Below the pieces are notes generated by a model, which was not told where the DNA came from, made no database searches, and saw only the letters and a list, made by a program, of their open reading frames with translations. A program made the translations under genes and the position numbers. DNA of 64,000 bases from Acidobacteriaceae bacterium (lineage in GTDB: Bacteria > Acidobacteriota > Terriglobia > Terriglobales > Acidobacteriaceae): contig PLXE01000047.1 in the NCBI GenBank assembly GCA_003151335.1, forward strand, positions 1-64,000, given 5' to 3'. Within the stretch, counting starts at the first letter, position 1. Each line of letters begins with the position of its first letter. Positions 25,734-34,976 of the stretch are shown one piece after another.

Positions 25734-26147
25734 TTATGACTTGTACGGACTGGGGCCGAGCTTCTGCACTTGCTCGGTAAAGCTGCTCACTACTTGGGCG
25801 AATCGTGGGCCTTCCGCCGCCGAAACCCATTCCAGGCGAAAGCGCTCTTCTTCGAGTCCGAAATCGGCCAGCATCAAGCGGAGAGCGTCGGCCCTTTTCT
25901 CGGCCTTCAGGTTGCCCTCCTGATAGTGGCAGTCGCCGGGATGACAGCCGCACATGAGAACGCCGTCGGCGCCCTTGGTCAGCGCCTCGATCACCAGGTT
26001 GGGATGGACCATACCCGAGCACATCACGCGAATCATGCGGATGCTGGGCGGGTACTGGATGCGCGAGACACCGGCCAAATCGGCGCCGGCATACGAGCAC
26101 CAGTTGCAGCAGAAAGCCAGGATCAAAGGTCGAAAGTTATCTTCCAT
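25734..26147 (-). CDS. mvhD: MvhD-type iron-sulfur subunit (hydrogenase/heterodisulfide reductase delta subunit)
   Basis: This 137-aa [2Fe-2S] protein passes electrons from the hydrogenase to HdrA-type flavoproteins. It shows the MvhD cysteine signatures CCNWCSYAGAD (about 13-23), RVMCSGMV (about 41-48) and MCGCHPGDCHYQEGN (about 65-79). The length matches stand-alone MvhD (about 130-145 aa). The ATG at 26147 overlaps the stop of the HdrA-GltD-HdrA gene by one base (TGATG), so translation is coupled. It is the last gene of the operon. In Qmo complexes the same domain is fused to QmoB. Confidence 0.93.
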   Translation of the reverse strand: MEDNFRPLILAFCCNWCSYAGADLAGVSRIQYPPSIRMIRVMCSGMVHPNLVIEALTKGADGVLMCGCHPGDCHYQEGNLKAEKRADALRLMLADFGLEEERFRLEWVSAAEGPRFAQVVSSFTEQVQKLGPSPYKS

Positions 26148-29100
26148 CACGCTACCTCCAGGGCCGCCTCAATCTGGGCTCGGATTTGATCGAGGGTGAA
26201 TCCCCGGACGAAGATGCCGTTCTTGGGACAGGTCGCCTGGCAGCATCCGCAGCCTTTGCAGGTGCTTTCGTTGGTCTCGACGACCTTCTTAACCGACCCC
26301 TGCCACATGTATTCGACCAGGGTGATCGCCTTGAAGGGACATGTGTCCACGCAGTAGGCGCAGCCATCGCAGCTCTCGTCCACCACCTGCGAGATGTTCG
26401 CCCCCAGTTCGAGGCTGTCCTGACCGAGGACGGCGGCTGCTCGCGCCGATGCCGCCTGGGCCTGCAGGATGCATTCATCAAGCCCCTTCGGAGAATGCGC
26501 CAGCCCACACAAAAAGACGCCGTCGGTCATGAAGTCCACCGGGCGCAGCTTCATGTGGGCTTCGAGGAAGAAGCCCTCGCTGTTCAACGGGACCTTGAGG
26601 AACTGTGCGAGGGTGCGATTCTCTTCATTGGGATGAATGCCCGCCGACAGAACCACCAGGTCGGCCCGGATCAACATCGGCATGCCCAGGGTTTGGTCGA
26701 AGACGGTGACCTCGAGCGCATGGGAGTTCCGCGATACCTCGGGTTTGCGGTCTTCGTCATAGCGCACAAAGACGACGCCCTGCTGGCGTGCCTTGGTGTA
26801 GTAGCTCTCTTTGAAGCCGTAGGTGCGGACGTCACGGTAAAGAACGTACACGTTCGTCTCGGGGGAGAGCGTCTTTATGCGCAGGGCATTCTTGATGGCG
26901 TCGGCGCAACATACCCGGGAACAGTAGGGATGATCGGCGTCTCGCGATCCCACGCACTGGATCATGACAATGGTTTTTGCTGGCCGATTCGCTGCCCCGG
27001 CCAGGAAGCCGTTCCCGAAGGCAAGGCGTGCTTCGAGCCGGCGCTGCGTGATGACACCATCGTCGTGTCCATACAAGTATTCTTTTGGCTGGTACTGCTT
27101 CGCGCCCGTGGCTACGATTACGACCCCGTGCTCGACTTCGGTGGTCTCGCCGCGAGTTGAGATTCTGGTTTTGAAATTGCCGATGGAGCCTTCGATGTTT
27201 TCGATGATTGCGCCAGTAAACAGACGGATTCTGCTGTTGTGTTGAACTTCGTCGCGCAGACGCGCTAATTCTTCCTGTGGTCTTTCTCCGTTGAGTAAGT
27301 AATGGAGGTGCCGCAGATTACCGCCAAGCTCATTCTCTTTCTCCACCAGATACACGTCGGAGCCTTGGCGGGCCAGCGTCAAAGCGGCAGTCATGCCCGA
27401 GATCCCGCCACCAATGACCAGCGCGGATTTTTGGATTCTGATCCGCTGTCGCTGCAGCGGCTGTAACAGGCGAGACTTGGCCACGGCCATTCTGAGTAGG
27501 TCCCTTGACTTCTGCGTGGCCATTTCCGGCTCATGCATGTGCACCCAGGAGCACTGGTCGCGGATGTTGGCCATCTCAAAGAGATAGGGATTGAGTCCAG
27601 CTTCGGCCATCGTGTTGCGGAAGAGCGGCTCGTGGGTTCGCGGGGTGCAGGAGGCCACCACTACCCGGTTCAGATCGTGTTCCGCGATCTTCTCCTTGAT
27701 CCGATCCTGGGCATCGTTGGAACAGGTATAGAGATTATTCTCCGCGTACACCACGTTGGACAGCGTTTTCGCATATTCCACGACGTTCGGGACATCGACC
27801 ACGCCGGCGATATTGGTCCCGCAGTGGCAGACAAAGACTCCGATGCGAGGCTCTTGTCCCTTCACATCTTTTTCGGGTGGGTAGAGCTTGGGCGTGATCA
27901 GCGTGCCTCTGGCATCCTTTAAAAGCGAGAGCACCTCGGCTGCCGCTGCCGAAGCCTGCATCACAGTTTCCGGAATGTCTTTGGGTTCGACAAACGGCCC
28001 GGCGACGTAAATTCCTTGACGAGACGATTCCGCAGGCTGGAATGCGGAGGTCCCGCAAAAATTGAATTCGTTGAGCGCAATTCCGAAGCGGTCGGCAAGG
28101 ACCTTAACATCCTTCGGAGGTTGCATGCCCACCGACAGGACGACCAGGTCGTACTCCTGGGACAGCTTTTTGTCGTTTTCACCCAGATATTGAACGATCA
28201 AATTTCGGCTGTCTGGGACTTCCTCGATTTTCGGCACGCGAGAACGGATATAGCGCACACCGAGATCTTGCGCCCGGTGGTAATACTGCTCGAAGCCCTT
28301 GCCGAAGGCGCGCAGGTCCATGAAGAAGATGTCGCATTGCAGACTTTCTCCAAGATGCTCTTTGGCGATGATGGCTTCTTTGGTGGCATACATACAGCAG
28401 ACGGACGAACAGTAGTCGTGCTCGAAATCGCGCGATCCAACGCACTGCAGGAAGGCGATCCGCTTCGGCTCCTGCCGGTCGAAGGGGCGGAAGACATGAC
28501 CGGAGTAGGGCCCCGAGGCGGACAGAATCCGCTCGAACTCCAGGGCCGTGAGCACATTCGGAAAGCGGCCATAACCCAGGTCTTTCTTCAACCGGGCATC
28601 GAAGATCTCGTATCCCGGCGCGAGGACGACAGCCCCTACGTTCAGCTCAAGATCCTTTTCTGTTTGCAGGTAGTCGATCGCGTGGGCCTCGCAGGCGGTC
28701 TCGCAGAGATGACAATCGCAGCAGACCCCGCAGGCAAGACAGCGTTTGGCCTCGGCAACCGCTTCTTCCACCGTGTAGCCGGCGTGTACCTCGGCAAACG
28801 TTCTTCCACGGGTCGCGGGGTCGAGGGCTTGTACTGGGACCGTGCGTTGCATCAGCACCCCAGTCGTGTCCACGGCGTATTCGGTTCGATAGGGCCCTTC
28901 CAACTCGCGACCGGCGCGCAGGTCCTGGTGATTGAGCCAGCGATCGATGGATATTGCAGCTTTCTTGCCGGCGAGCTTGGCGTTCACCACCACGTCGGGA
29001 CCGGTCACGCAGTCGCCACCGGCGAAGACACCCGGCAGTTTGGTTTCGAGCGTCATCGGATCGGCGGTGAGAGTTCCCCACTTCGTGGTTTCAAGACCCA

Positions 29101-30616
29101 GGCGCTCTCCTAAAGCGCCCACATCGGGGGACTGGCCGATAGTGACGATGACTGCGTCACACGGCAGAACAAATTCGGAGCCGGGAATCGCTTCGGGAGC
29201 AGGTCGTCCGCTGGCATCCGGTGGGCCGAGTTTCATCTTCAGGCACTCAAGACAGGCCACGCGGCCGCCCGCCCCGGCCTTGAAAGACTTGGGGGCGACG
29301 AGAAACATCAATTTGATACCTTCGCGCTCCGCGTCCTCGACCTCACGCGGATCGGCAGGCATCTCTGGGCGGGTACGGCGATATGCGATCGTAACGTCCC
29401 CTGCTCCGCAACGAAGCGCGGTGCGTGCCGCGTCGAGAGCGGAGTTTCCACCGCCAACCACGAGCACATGCTGGCCGGGCGCCACCGGCTGTCCGAGATT
29501 CACTCGGCGCAGGAACTCCACGCCCCCGGTCACGCCAGCCAGGTCTTCTCCGGGAACACGCAGTTTCCGTTCGACGTGAGCGCCGATGGCAATGAAGACG
29601 GCGGCAAAGTTCTTTCGTAGGTCGTCGAAGGCGAGGCTGCGGCCTACCGCCGTGTCCAGCCTGATCTCGATACCGATGGCACGGATCCTGTCCACTTCAG
29701 CATTCAGCAATCGGCGCGGCAAGCGGAACGAAGGGATTCCCACGGCTAGCATTCCGCCGGCGGTGGAGAGCGCCTCGAAGATGGTTGGGCGATAGCCTTG
29801 TTGCCGAAGCCGATAGGCACAGACCAATCCGGCCGGGCCGGAGCCAATGATGGCAACTCTTTCCGGACGGTCTGGAACGGTGGGTTCCGGTAGCTTGTAG
29901 TCGGGATGATAGTCCGTGATGAAGCGTTTCAACGCCGGCAGATTCAGCGGATCGTCCACCCCAGCGCGCGTACACGCGGCGGTACAGGGATGTGTGCAGA
30001 CCCGTCCACATATGGAGGGGAGCGGGTTATCGCGCAGAATGACCTGGAGCGCCTCGTCAAAGCGCTGTTGCGCGATCAGGGTCACGTATCCCTGTCCGTC
30101 CTGATGAACCGGGCATGCAGCCTGGCAGGGAGCGGCCCCGCGGCGAGAGATCGTGAAGATGTTAGGAACGGCCTGTGGGAAGGGCCGGTAGATTGCCTTC
30201 CGCTCTCCCAACCCATGATCGAACTCGGACGACAGCGTCACTGGACAAATTGTCGTGCAAGCGCCGCAGCCCGTGCATTTCGACGAGATCACAAAGCGTG
30301 GCTGCTGCTTAATCCGGATCGTGAAATTTCCCGGCATCCCATCGACGTGTTCCACCTCACTCAAGGTGAGGATTTCGATGTCCTTGTGCTTGCCGATCTC
30401 GACCAGGCGCGGCGCCATGGTGCACATCGCGCAATCGTTGGTGGGAAAAGTTTTGTCGAGCTGCGCCATGACCCCGCCAATGGCAGCGCCGCGCTCGGAC
30501 AAATACACCTTGATGCCCCCGTTGGCCAGATCGAGGGCGGCCTGCATGCCGCCGATACCGCCTCCTACAACCAGGGCAGCGCCCACGGGTGGGGTCTTGG
30601 GATCGTTAGACGGCAT
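26147..30616 (-). CDS. giant HdrA-GltD-HdrA fusion flavoprotein
   Basis: In this 1489-aa protein residues 13-125 begin an HdrA/QmoA unit: FAD Rossmann GGGIGGM, cysteines in DCAMCTMAP, and a CTGCGACTTICP cluster. A GltD-like module (about 160-645) is inserted, with PCQAACP and CGRVCTHPC, a second FAD site GSGPAGL (258-264), an NAD(P) site GGGNSALDAA, GVFAGGDCVTGP and the Cys-rich CLACGVCCDCHLC. The first HdrA unit then resumes with CVGSRD and CSSVCC (725-741). A second HdrA unit runs 925-1489: FVCHCGTNIAGVVDVP, Rossmann GGGISGM (1068-1074), CVGSRD/CSRVCC, and two C-terminal 4Fe-4S motifs CDGCAYCVDTCP and CKGCGCCQATCP. It is likely the bifurcating hub between hydrogenase, NAD(P)H and the quinone-linked subunit. 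It overlaps the upstream gene by 11 bp, with GGAGG ahead of the ATG. Confidence 0.93.
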   Translation of the reverse strand: MPSNDPKTPPVGAALVVGGGIGGMQAALDLANGGIKVYLSERGAAIGGVMAQLDKTFPTNDCAMCTMAPRLVEIGKHKDIEILTLSEVEHVDGMPGNFTIRIKQQPRFVISSKCTGCGACTTICPVTLSSEFDHGLGERKAIYRPFPQAVPNIFTISRRGAAPCQAACPVHQDGQGYVTLIAQQRFDEALQVILRDNPLPSICGRVCTHPCTAACTRAGVDDPLNLPALKRFITDYHPDYKLPEPTVPDRPERVAIIGSGPAGLVCAYRLRQQGYRPTIFEALSTAGGMLAVGIPSFRLPRRLLNAEVDRIRAIGIEIRLDTAVGRSLAFDDLRKNFAAVFIAIGAHVERKLRVPGEDLAGVTGGVEFLRRVNLGQPVAPGQHVLVVGGGNSALDAARTALRCGAGDVTIAYRRTRPEMPADPREVEDAEREGIKLMFLVAPKSFKAGAGGRVACLECLKMKLGPPDASGRPAPEAIPGSEFVLPCDAVIVTIGQSPDVGALGERLGLETTKWGTLTADPMTLETKLPGVFAGGDCVTGPDVVVNAKLAGKKAAISIDRWLNHQDLRAGRELEGPYRTEYAVDTTGVLMQRTVPVQALDPATRGRTFAEVHAGYTVEEAVAEAKRCLACGVCCDCHLCETACEAHAIDYLQTEKDLELNVGAVVLAPGYEIFDARLKKDLGYGRFPNVLTALEFERILSASGPYSGHVFRPFDRQEPKRIAFLQCVGSRDFEHDYCSSVCCMYATKEAIIAKEHLGESLQCDIFFMDLRAFGKGFEQYYHRAQDLGVRYIRSRVPKIEEVPDSRNLIVQYLGENDKKLSQEYDLVVLSVGMQPPKDVKVLADRFGIALNEFNFCGTSAFQPAESSRQGIYVAGPFVEPKDIPETVMQASAAAAEVLSLLKDARGTLITPKLYPPEKDVKGQEPRIGVFVCHCGTNIAGVVDVPNVVEYAKTLSNVVYAENNLYTCSNDAQDRIKEKIAEHDLNRVVVASCTPRTHEPLFRNTMAEAGLNPYLFEMANIRDQCSWVHMHEPEMATQKSRDLLRMAVAKSRLLQPLQRQRIRIQKSALVIGGGISGMTAALTLARQGSDVYLVEKENELGGNLRHLHYLLNGERPQEELARLRDEVQHNSRIRLFTGAIIENIEGSIGNFKTRISTRGETTEVEHGVVIVATGAKQYQPKEYLYGHDDGVITQRRLEARLAFGNGFLAGAANRPAKTIVMIQCVGSRDADHPYCSRVCCADAIKNALRIKTLSPETNVYVLYRDVRTYGFKESYYTKARQQGVVFVRYDEDRKPEVSRNSHALEVTVFDQTLGMPMLIRADLVVLSAGIHPNEENRTLAQFLKVPLNSEGFFLEAHMKLRPVDFMTDGVFLCGLAHSPKGLDECILQAQAASARAAAVLGQDSLELGANISQVVDESCDGCAYCVDTCPFKAITLVEYMWQGSVKKVVETNESTCKGCGCCQATCPKNGIFVRGFTLDQIRAQIEAALEVA

Positions 30617-31772
30617 GGGGGACCACCTCCGCTGCCGGCGCTTGCCGCCCGGCTCTCTGCCTGACCGCCAGGAAATACAGGGCTAGCGGTCGATAAACCA
30701 TGTGGGCCCACTTGCCAAACGACATCTCCACCAGCAGCATGGGCGTGGCGATGACAATGTGCAGGGCGTACAGCAAATGACAGGTGAGCCCAAAGCCGGC
30801 ATAGCGGAAAATGTGTGCCGCCAGACCGCTGAGCACCGTCAACACCAGCAAGATGGGAAAGGCCAGGTCCTGAAACCGAGTCTCTTTGTAGATCTCCTTC
30901 TGTGCCCGCAGCCGGCCTAGAAAAATCTCTCCCATGCCGTAGAGGATGAGACCCGTCGCCAGGTATCCGAGCCACCGCTGGGGATTGTAGAAGGGATATA
31001 GGTTGTCGGTTTGAAACCACTTCAGTCCGAACACCTTGATGGTGAGCATCATCACCGTGCCCAGGGCCAGTCCCCAATGGCCGAGCCACCGGCCCCGGTC
31101 TGGGCACTTCCGCATCAGGGAGTGCGTCACCGACTGGTCCACGTAGGTCCCGAACTCGGCCACATAGGCAGAGAATGGAATATGCGCCCGCTCTTCTGCA
31201 CTCATGGTGAGTCGCCAGATACGCAGGACACGCGATAGCAATAACAATAGTGGAACCAAGATCACCGTCAACGTGTAGTAGGTCATCAGCGGGAACATGT
31301 GCTCCAAGCCAAGCGGCGTGGTGACAAGCTGCGTGGCCGGCATCTTCACGTACCACAGGTGATAGCCGAGGATCAGCAGAAAGGTGAGTGCGGCGACGAA
31401 GATCAAGGAACCCACGTACCACGCCGTGGACTGGAGCAGCGTGGGAGCGATGCCCGTCCAGTCGTACTGCGCGCTCAGGAAGCGCCGCAGCGTGAGCATG
31501 GAAATTCTGGGTTCTGCTTGACGCGGACAGGCAATAGAGCACTCGCCACAGTCATGGCAGACCCATGGATCCAGGCTTTGGACCAGCGGCTGTCTCAGTC
31601 CCAGCAGGGCATAGCGAATGCTCCTGCGGGGAAAGGTCACAGTATCGTCGACCAGATCGCAGGTGAGCGTGCAACTCCCGCATTGGTAGCAGCCCGTAGG
31701 ATCGAACTTTCCATACCTCCGGATGTCGGCCAACAACGTGGGATCGCAAACCGAAAGTGTTTCCACTGCCAT
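30606..31772 (-). CDS. QmoC/HdrCE-like iron-sulfur membrane subunit
   Basis: This 388-aa protein has two 4Fe-4S motifs in the soluble N-terminus: Cys28/31/34/38 (CYQCGSCTLTC) and Cys72/75/78/82 (CHDCGECSIACP). About five to six membrane helices follow (from residue 115) with several His residues that could bind heme b, as in NarI/HdrE. HdrC fused to an HdrE-like membrane part is the QmoC architecture, known to exchange electrons with menaquinone. It lies in the hydrogenase operon, 26 bp after the 66-aa gene, and overlaps the HdrA fusion. No HdrB (CCG-domain) gene is present, so a heterodisulfide is not the expected acceptor. Confidence 0.88.
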   Translation of the reverse strand: MAVETLSVCDPTLLADIRRYGKFDPTGCYQCGSCTLTCDLVDDTVTFPRRSIRYALLGLRQPLVQSLDPWVCHDCGECSIACPRQAEPRISMLTLRRFLSAQYDWTGIAPTLLQSTAWYVGSLIFVAALTFLLILGYHLWYVKMPATQLVTTPLGLEHMFPLMTYYTLTVILVPLLLLLSRVLRIWRLTMSAEERAHIPFSAYVAEFGTYVDQSVTHSLMRKCPDRGRWLGHWGLALGTVMMLTIKVFGLKWFQTDNLYPFYNPQRWLGYLATGLILYGMGEIFLGRLRAQKEIYKETRFQDLAFPILLVLTVLSGLAAHIFRYAGFGLTCHLLYALHIVIATPMLLVEMSFGKWAHMVYRPLALYFLAVRQRAGRQAPAAEVVPHAV

Positions 31773-31798
31773 AGATCACCTTGCTTGCGGAGGTGCAG

Positions 31799-31999
31799 CT
31801 ATTGCGTCGTCACCGCAACTGCGTTCACTACTCTCCGCGCGTAAACCAGAAATTGTCCTTCTTCTTCCACTACGCAGACCTCAAACTTGTCGTTTCGATA
31901 CGCCTCTCCCGCGTGGAGGGCTTCCTCCGAGCTGGCGTAGGGGCGCCCGTCCCACATGAACTTCTTTCCATCGCGGATAACGGAGAGATTTGGGCTCAT
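31799..31999 (-). CDS. small hydrogenase-operon protein, 66 aa
   Basis: This short soluble protein of unknown family begins MSPNLSVIRDGKKFMWDGRP and is rich in charged and aromatic residues. It has no cysteines except one in EVCVVEEE. The ATG at 31999 follows GGAG with 9 bases of spacing. It lies between the maturation protease and the QmoC-like subunit and is likely co-translated. The position suggests an assembly or accessory role for the hydrogenase complex, but nothing in the sequence proves it. Confidence 0.75.
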   Translation of the reverse strand: MSPNLSVIRDGKKFMWDGRPYASSEEALHAGEAYRNDKFEVCVVEEEGQFLVYARRVVNAVAVTTQ

Positions 32000-32021
32000 A
32001 GATTCAAACTCCGACGCAAAG

Positions 32022-32576
32022 TTACGCGCTGGCTTGGCATTGGCATAGCTCTCCTCGTGGGGCTGTGGCACGGGGAAAATACTCGCGCACCAGCCACTCC
32101 GCCGCTTGCGGCACGGCGTCGCTGACGGCTTTCGAGAAACCTTGGGAGATCTGCTCCGGCAGTGGCCCCGTCTGGCAGGCCAGCACACGTACCTCGACCC
32201 CGCAACTTTCTTGCAACTCGCGCAGCAGGTTGGAGGTGGGCAACTGGTGTAGCGAGAAATCGTCCAGTTTGACGAAGGGGATCTCGGCAGGATCGATCTC
32301 GAATATCTCGCCCTGAGTGCGCCCGGCATCGATTGCGTCCAGGATTAGCAATCGCTGTGGACGCGCGGAACTCAGGCAGAGAGTGAATAACAGCTTGCGC
32401 ACGCCCGTGCCCACGTCCAGCAAGCAAACCGCTTCGGGCACTGGGTAGTGTGACTCGAGATAGTCAACTACCGCGCACCCGAAGCCGTCATCTCCAAACA
32501 GAATATTCCCGCAGCCGAGCACCAGGGTCGGCTTCCGGCAGAACTCGGGAAGATCGCATGGATCGATCTCCCGCAT
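32022..32576 (-). CDS. [NiFe] hydrogenase maturation protease (M52)
   Basis: This 184-aa endopeptidase trims the C-terminus of the large subunit after nickel insertion. It carries the M52 signature LGCGNILFGDDGFG (about 19-32, the Asp/Glu-type metal ligand near the start), a later LLDVGTG and LDAIDAG segment, and LHQLPTSNLL with the conserved His. Length is normal for HycI/HyaD-like proteins. It lies 24 bp downstream of the large-subunit gene, which still encodes a 25-residue C-terminal extension for it to remove. Confidence 0.93.
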   Translation of the reverse strand: MREIDPCDLPEFCRKPTLVLGCGNILFGDDGFGCAVVDYLESHYPVPEAVCLLDVGTGVRKLLFTLCLSSARPQRLLILDAIDAGRTQGEIFEIDPAEIPFVKLDDFSLHQLPTSNLLRELQESCGVEVRVLACQTGPLPEQISQGFSKAVSDAVPQAAEWLVREYFPRATAPRGELCQCQASA

Positions 32577-32600
32577 GTGCTATCTCCTCTTTCGCTGCCT

Positions 32601-34046
32601 TCAGTTGGCAAGCGAGTCAAGCAATTTGCCGTCCGCGCTGAAGATATCCAGTTTGACCGACAGCTTTCCATCCAGCCGGTGGGTCGCGCAGGAGAAGCAT
32701 GGGTCGTAGGCGCGGATCGACATTTCCACTGTGTTCAGCACTCCCTGGTCGTACACGCCGTTATGGATCAAACTCTTGGCGGCTTGCGTGACCGACATAT
32801 TGATAGGAGCGTTGTTGTGGGTGGTGCCCACAATCAGGTTGACATTGGTGATCAAACCGTCGGCATCGGTGGTGTAGTCGTGGATGAGCGTGCCGCGCGG
32901 CGCTTCGGTGACGCCCACGCCTCGCGCTGCCCGCGGCGTAACCTTCACCCGCGTCTCGGTGCTGGTGATCTCGGGATCGTCCAGCAAACGGACGGTATTT
33001 TCGGCGTTGTAGAGCAACTCGATCAGCCGCGCCCAGTGATAGAGCAGGGTGAGCTGTGCGGGCCGCCCGAACTTGGCGCGAAACTCCTCCAGTTCGGTCT
33101 GCGCCAGCGGTGTGTCGATATAGTCGCAGGTGTTGATGCGCGCCAGCGTGTTGGCGCGATACACGCCCTTGGGGTTTTCCGCATCCATGGAGAAACCTTC
33201 GCCCCATTGTTTGGCATAGGGGAACTTCAAGTAGCTCCACGGCTCGATGTGCTCGGAGATGAACTCCGTATAGCGGTCATACGGAAAGTCCTGGTATGCG
33301 CCGGTTGGCGTCATCAGGCGAAGCTTTCCGTCGTAGAGGTTCAGCGCGCCATCTTCCTTGACAGTGCCGATGAAACCGGTAGTGATAACTCCCAGCGACT
33401 TCACCACGTCGAGGTATTTGGGGAAGACATTCTCCTTGGCAAAAGCAATGGAGAACTTGGCCAGTTCCAGCGCCTCATCGGCCTGCTTGCGCAACTGATC
33501 GCGCTCCCCAGCAGCCAACGGTTTGCTGAATCCGCCAGGAACCGCCGCCTGGGGATGAATCGCCTTGCCCGCCAGGACTTCCAGCATCTTGGCACACATG
33601 TGGCGTACCTTTACCACTTGTCGGGCAATATCCGGAGCTGCCTGCAACACTCCTATGACATTGCGGACCGAATAAGGCGCATCCGGTCCCAGCAGGAAAT
33701 CGGCTCCCGCCAGAAAGTAGAAGTGCAGGATGTGCTCTTCCATGAAGGCAATGCTGTTGCACAGCTCGCGCAACTTCTTGCCAGCCGGGGGCGGCTCGAC
33801 TCCGAAGACCGCGTCGCAAGCCTTGGCCGAGGCCAGGTGATGCGACCACGGACAGACCCCGCAAATGCGCGGCGTGATGCGCGGCATGTCTTCTACCGGA
33901 CGGCCCAGGCAGAATTTTTCGAAGCCGCGCAGTTCAATGACGTTCACCCGGGCGGTGTCCACGTTGCCGGCATCGTTGAGCTGAATGGTTATCTTGGCGT
34001 GGCCCTCGATGCGGGTGACAGGTTGTATGACCAGTGTCTTTGACAT
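32601..34046 (-). CDS. mvhA: group 3c-like [NiFe] hydrogenase large subunit
   Basis: This 481-aa catalytic subunit has nickel ligands Cys62 and Cys65 in RICGVCPWSHH and the C-terminal pair Cys450/Cys453 in DPCFSCATH. An N-terminal RIEGH (12-16) is also present. The overall pattern (DPCFSCATH, no membrane or Tat features) fits MvhA/group 3c rather than uptake group 1. A 25-residue tail after His456 is expected to be cleaved on maturation. A strong CGGAGG ribosome-binding site lies inside the end of the small-subunit gene, 3 bp upstream. It oxidises or evolves H2 in the cytoplasm. Confidence 0.95.
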   Translation of the reverse strand: MSKTLVIQPVTRIEGHAKITIQLNDAGNVDTARVNVIELRGFEKFCLGRPVEDMPRITPRICGVCPWSHHLASAKACDAVFGVEPPPAGKKLRELCNSIAFMEEHILHFYFLAGADFLLGPDAPYSVRNVIGVLQAAPDIARQVVKVRHMCAKMLEVLAGKAIHPQAAVPGGFSKPLAAGERDQLRKQADEALELAKFSIAFAKENVFPKYLDVVKSLGVITTGFIGTVKEDGALNLYDGKLRLMTPTGAYQDFPYDRYTEFISEHIEPWSYLKFPYAKQWGEGFSMDAENPKGVYRANTLARINTCDYIDTPLAQTELEEFRAKFGRPAQLTLLYHWARLIELLYNAENTVRLLDDPEITSTETRVKVTPRAARGVGVTEAPRGTLIHDYTTDADGLITNVNLIVGTTHNNAPINMSVTQAAKSLIHNGVYDQGVLNTVEMSIRAYDPCFSCATHRLDGKLSVKLDIFSADGKLLDSLAN

Positions 34047-34049
34047 GGA

Positions 34050-34976
34050 TCACCTCCGGGGCAGCGGCCGCAGACGGCCGGCGCCAGCAAAACGGTTGAA
34101 GGTTGCGGCCCGGTCCGGAATCTGCTTGGGGTCGAGACCGATAGAGGAGAGTGCTCCCATCATGTCCACCATGGGATTGGCTTTGTCCGATATCGGGCCA
34201 AAGCAACCCTCACAGGGCATGTAGGCGCGGATGCAGCGCGGGTTACCGTCACTGCCACCGCAGCCGGCGCGCGTCGCCGGCCCCAGGCACAGGATTCCTT
34301 GCTCCATCAGGCAGCGCATTTCGCTCAGCGGCGCTCCCGGCACGAAGTCCGGCGCTTCCAGTCGGCGCTTTAGCGTCGAGACCGCCTTCTTTTCGCGCTT
34401 GGTGGGACACTCATCGCAAACGCTCTTCGTCGCCAGCGCGGGCAACGGTTTGCCTTCCAGAAGTGCAACCAGCGCTCCCGCCACCATCTCCGGCGTGGTT
34501 GGACATCCCGGCAAATAGGCATCCACCGGCACCACCTCGTGGACGGCATACACCCGATCGGTAAGCGCGGGAATCTGCTCGTTGGGTATGCCATCTTTCT
34601 CGGTGGTAACGCTGTCGCGATACACCTTCTCCAGCAATTCTTGCGTGCTGAACTGGTTGGCGAGGGCGGGTATGCCGCCAAAGCAGGCACAAGAACCCAG
34701 AGAGATCAGGATCTTGCACTTCTTGCGCATCTCCTGCGCCAGTTTCTTGTGCTCCTCGCTGCGGATTCCTCCCGATATAAGTCCGACATCCGCGGCGGGA
34801 ATTTCCATCTCCGTACCTTCGCCAGTCTGACCAAAGAGCTTGTGGTCCATCAGGACTGGCATGTGCACGATTTCCACTTGCTTCAGTACGTCGAGGAGCG
34901 GTTCACCGATGTCGAGGATGGTTACCTCGCAACCTCCGCATATGGCGAACCATTCTTCGGCAAGTCGAGCTGCCAT
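34050..34976 (-). CDS. mvhG: [NiFe] hydrogenase small subunit, MvhG-type
   Basis: This 308-aa iron-sulfur subunit has an N-terminal AICGGCEVTILD (proximal cluster ligands), GSCACFGGIP (about 112-121), PGCPTTPE (about 156-163) and further cysteines in KSVCDECP, ILCLGPATRAGCGG and MPCEGCFGP for the medial and distal 4Fe-4S clusters. There is no Tat signal or membrane anchor, consistent with a cytoplasmic group 3 enzyme. GGGAGG sits 6 bases before the ATG. It is the first gene of the operon. Confidence 0.94.
   Translation of the reverse strand: MAARLAEEWFAICGGCEVTILDIGEPLLDVLKQVEIVHMPVLMDHKLFGQTGEGTEMEIPAADVGLISGGIRSEEHKKLAQEMRKKCKILISLGSCACFGGIPALANQFSTQELLEKVYRDSVTTEKDGIPNEQIPALTDRVYAVHEVVPVDAYLPGCPTTPEMVAGALVALLEGKPLPALATKSVCDECPTKREKKAVSTLKRRLEAPDFVPGAPLSEMRCLMEQGILCLGPATRAGCGGSDGNPRCIRAYMPCEGCFGPISDKANPMVDMMGALSSIGLDPKQIPDRAATFNRFAGAGRLRPLPRR

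Noticed and set aside
32577-34043. 488-codon plus-strand frame opposite the hydrogenase large subunit
   Set aside because: It lies over a gene with full nickel-site motifs on the minus strand; its composition is that of a shadow frame.
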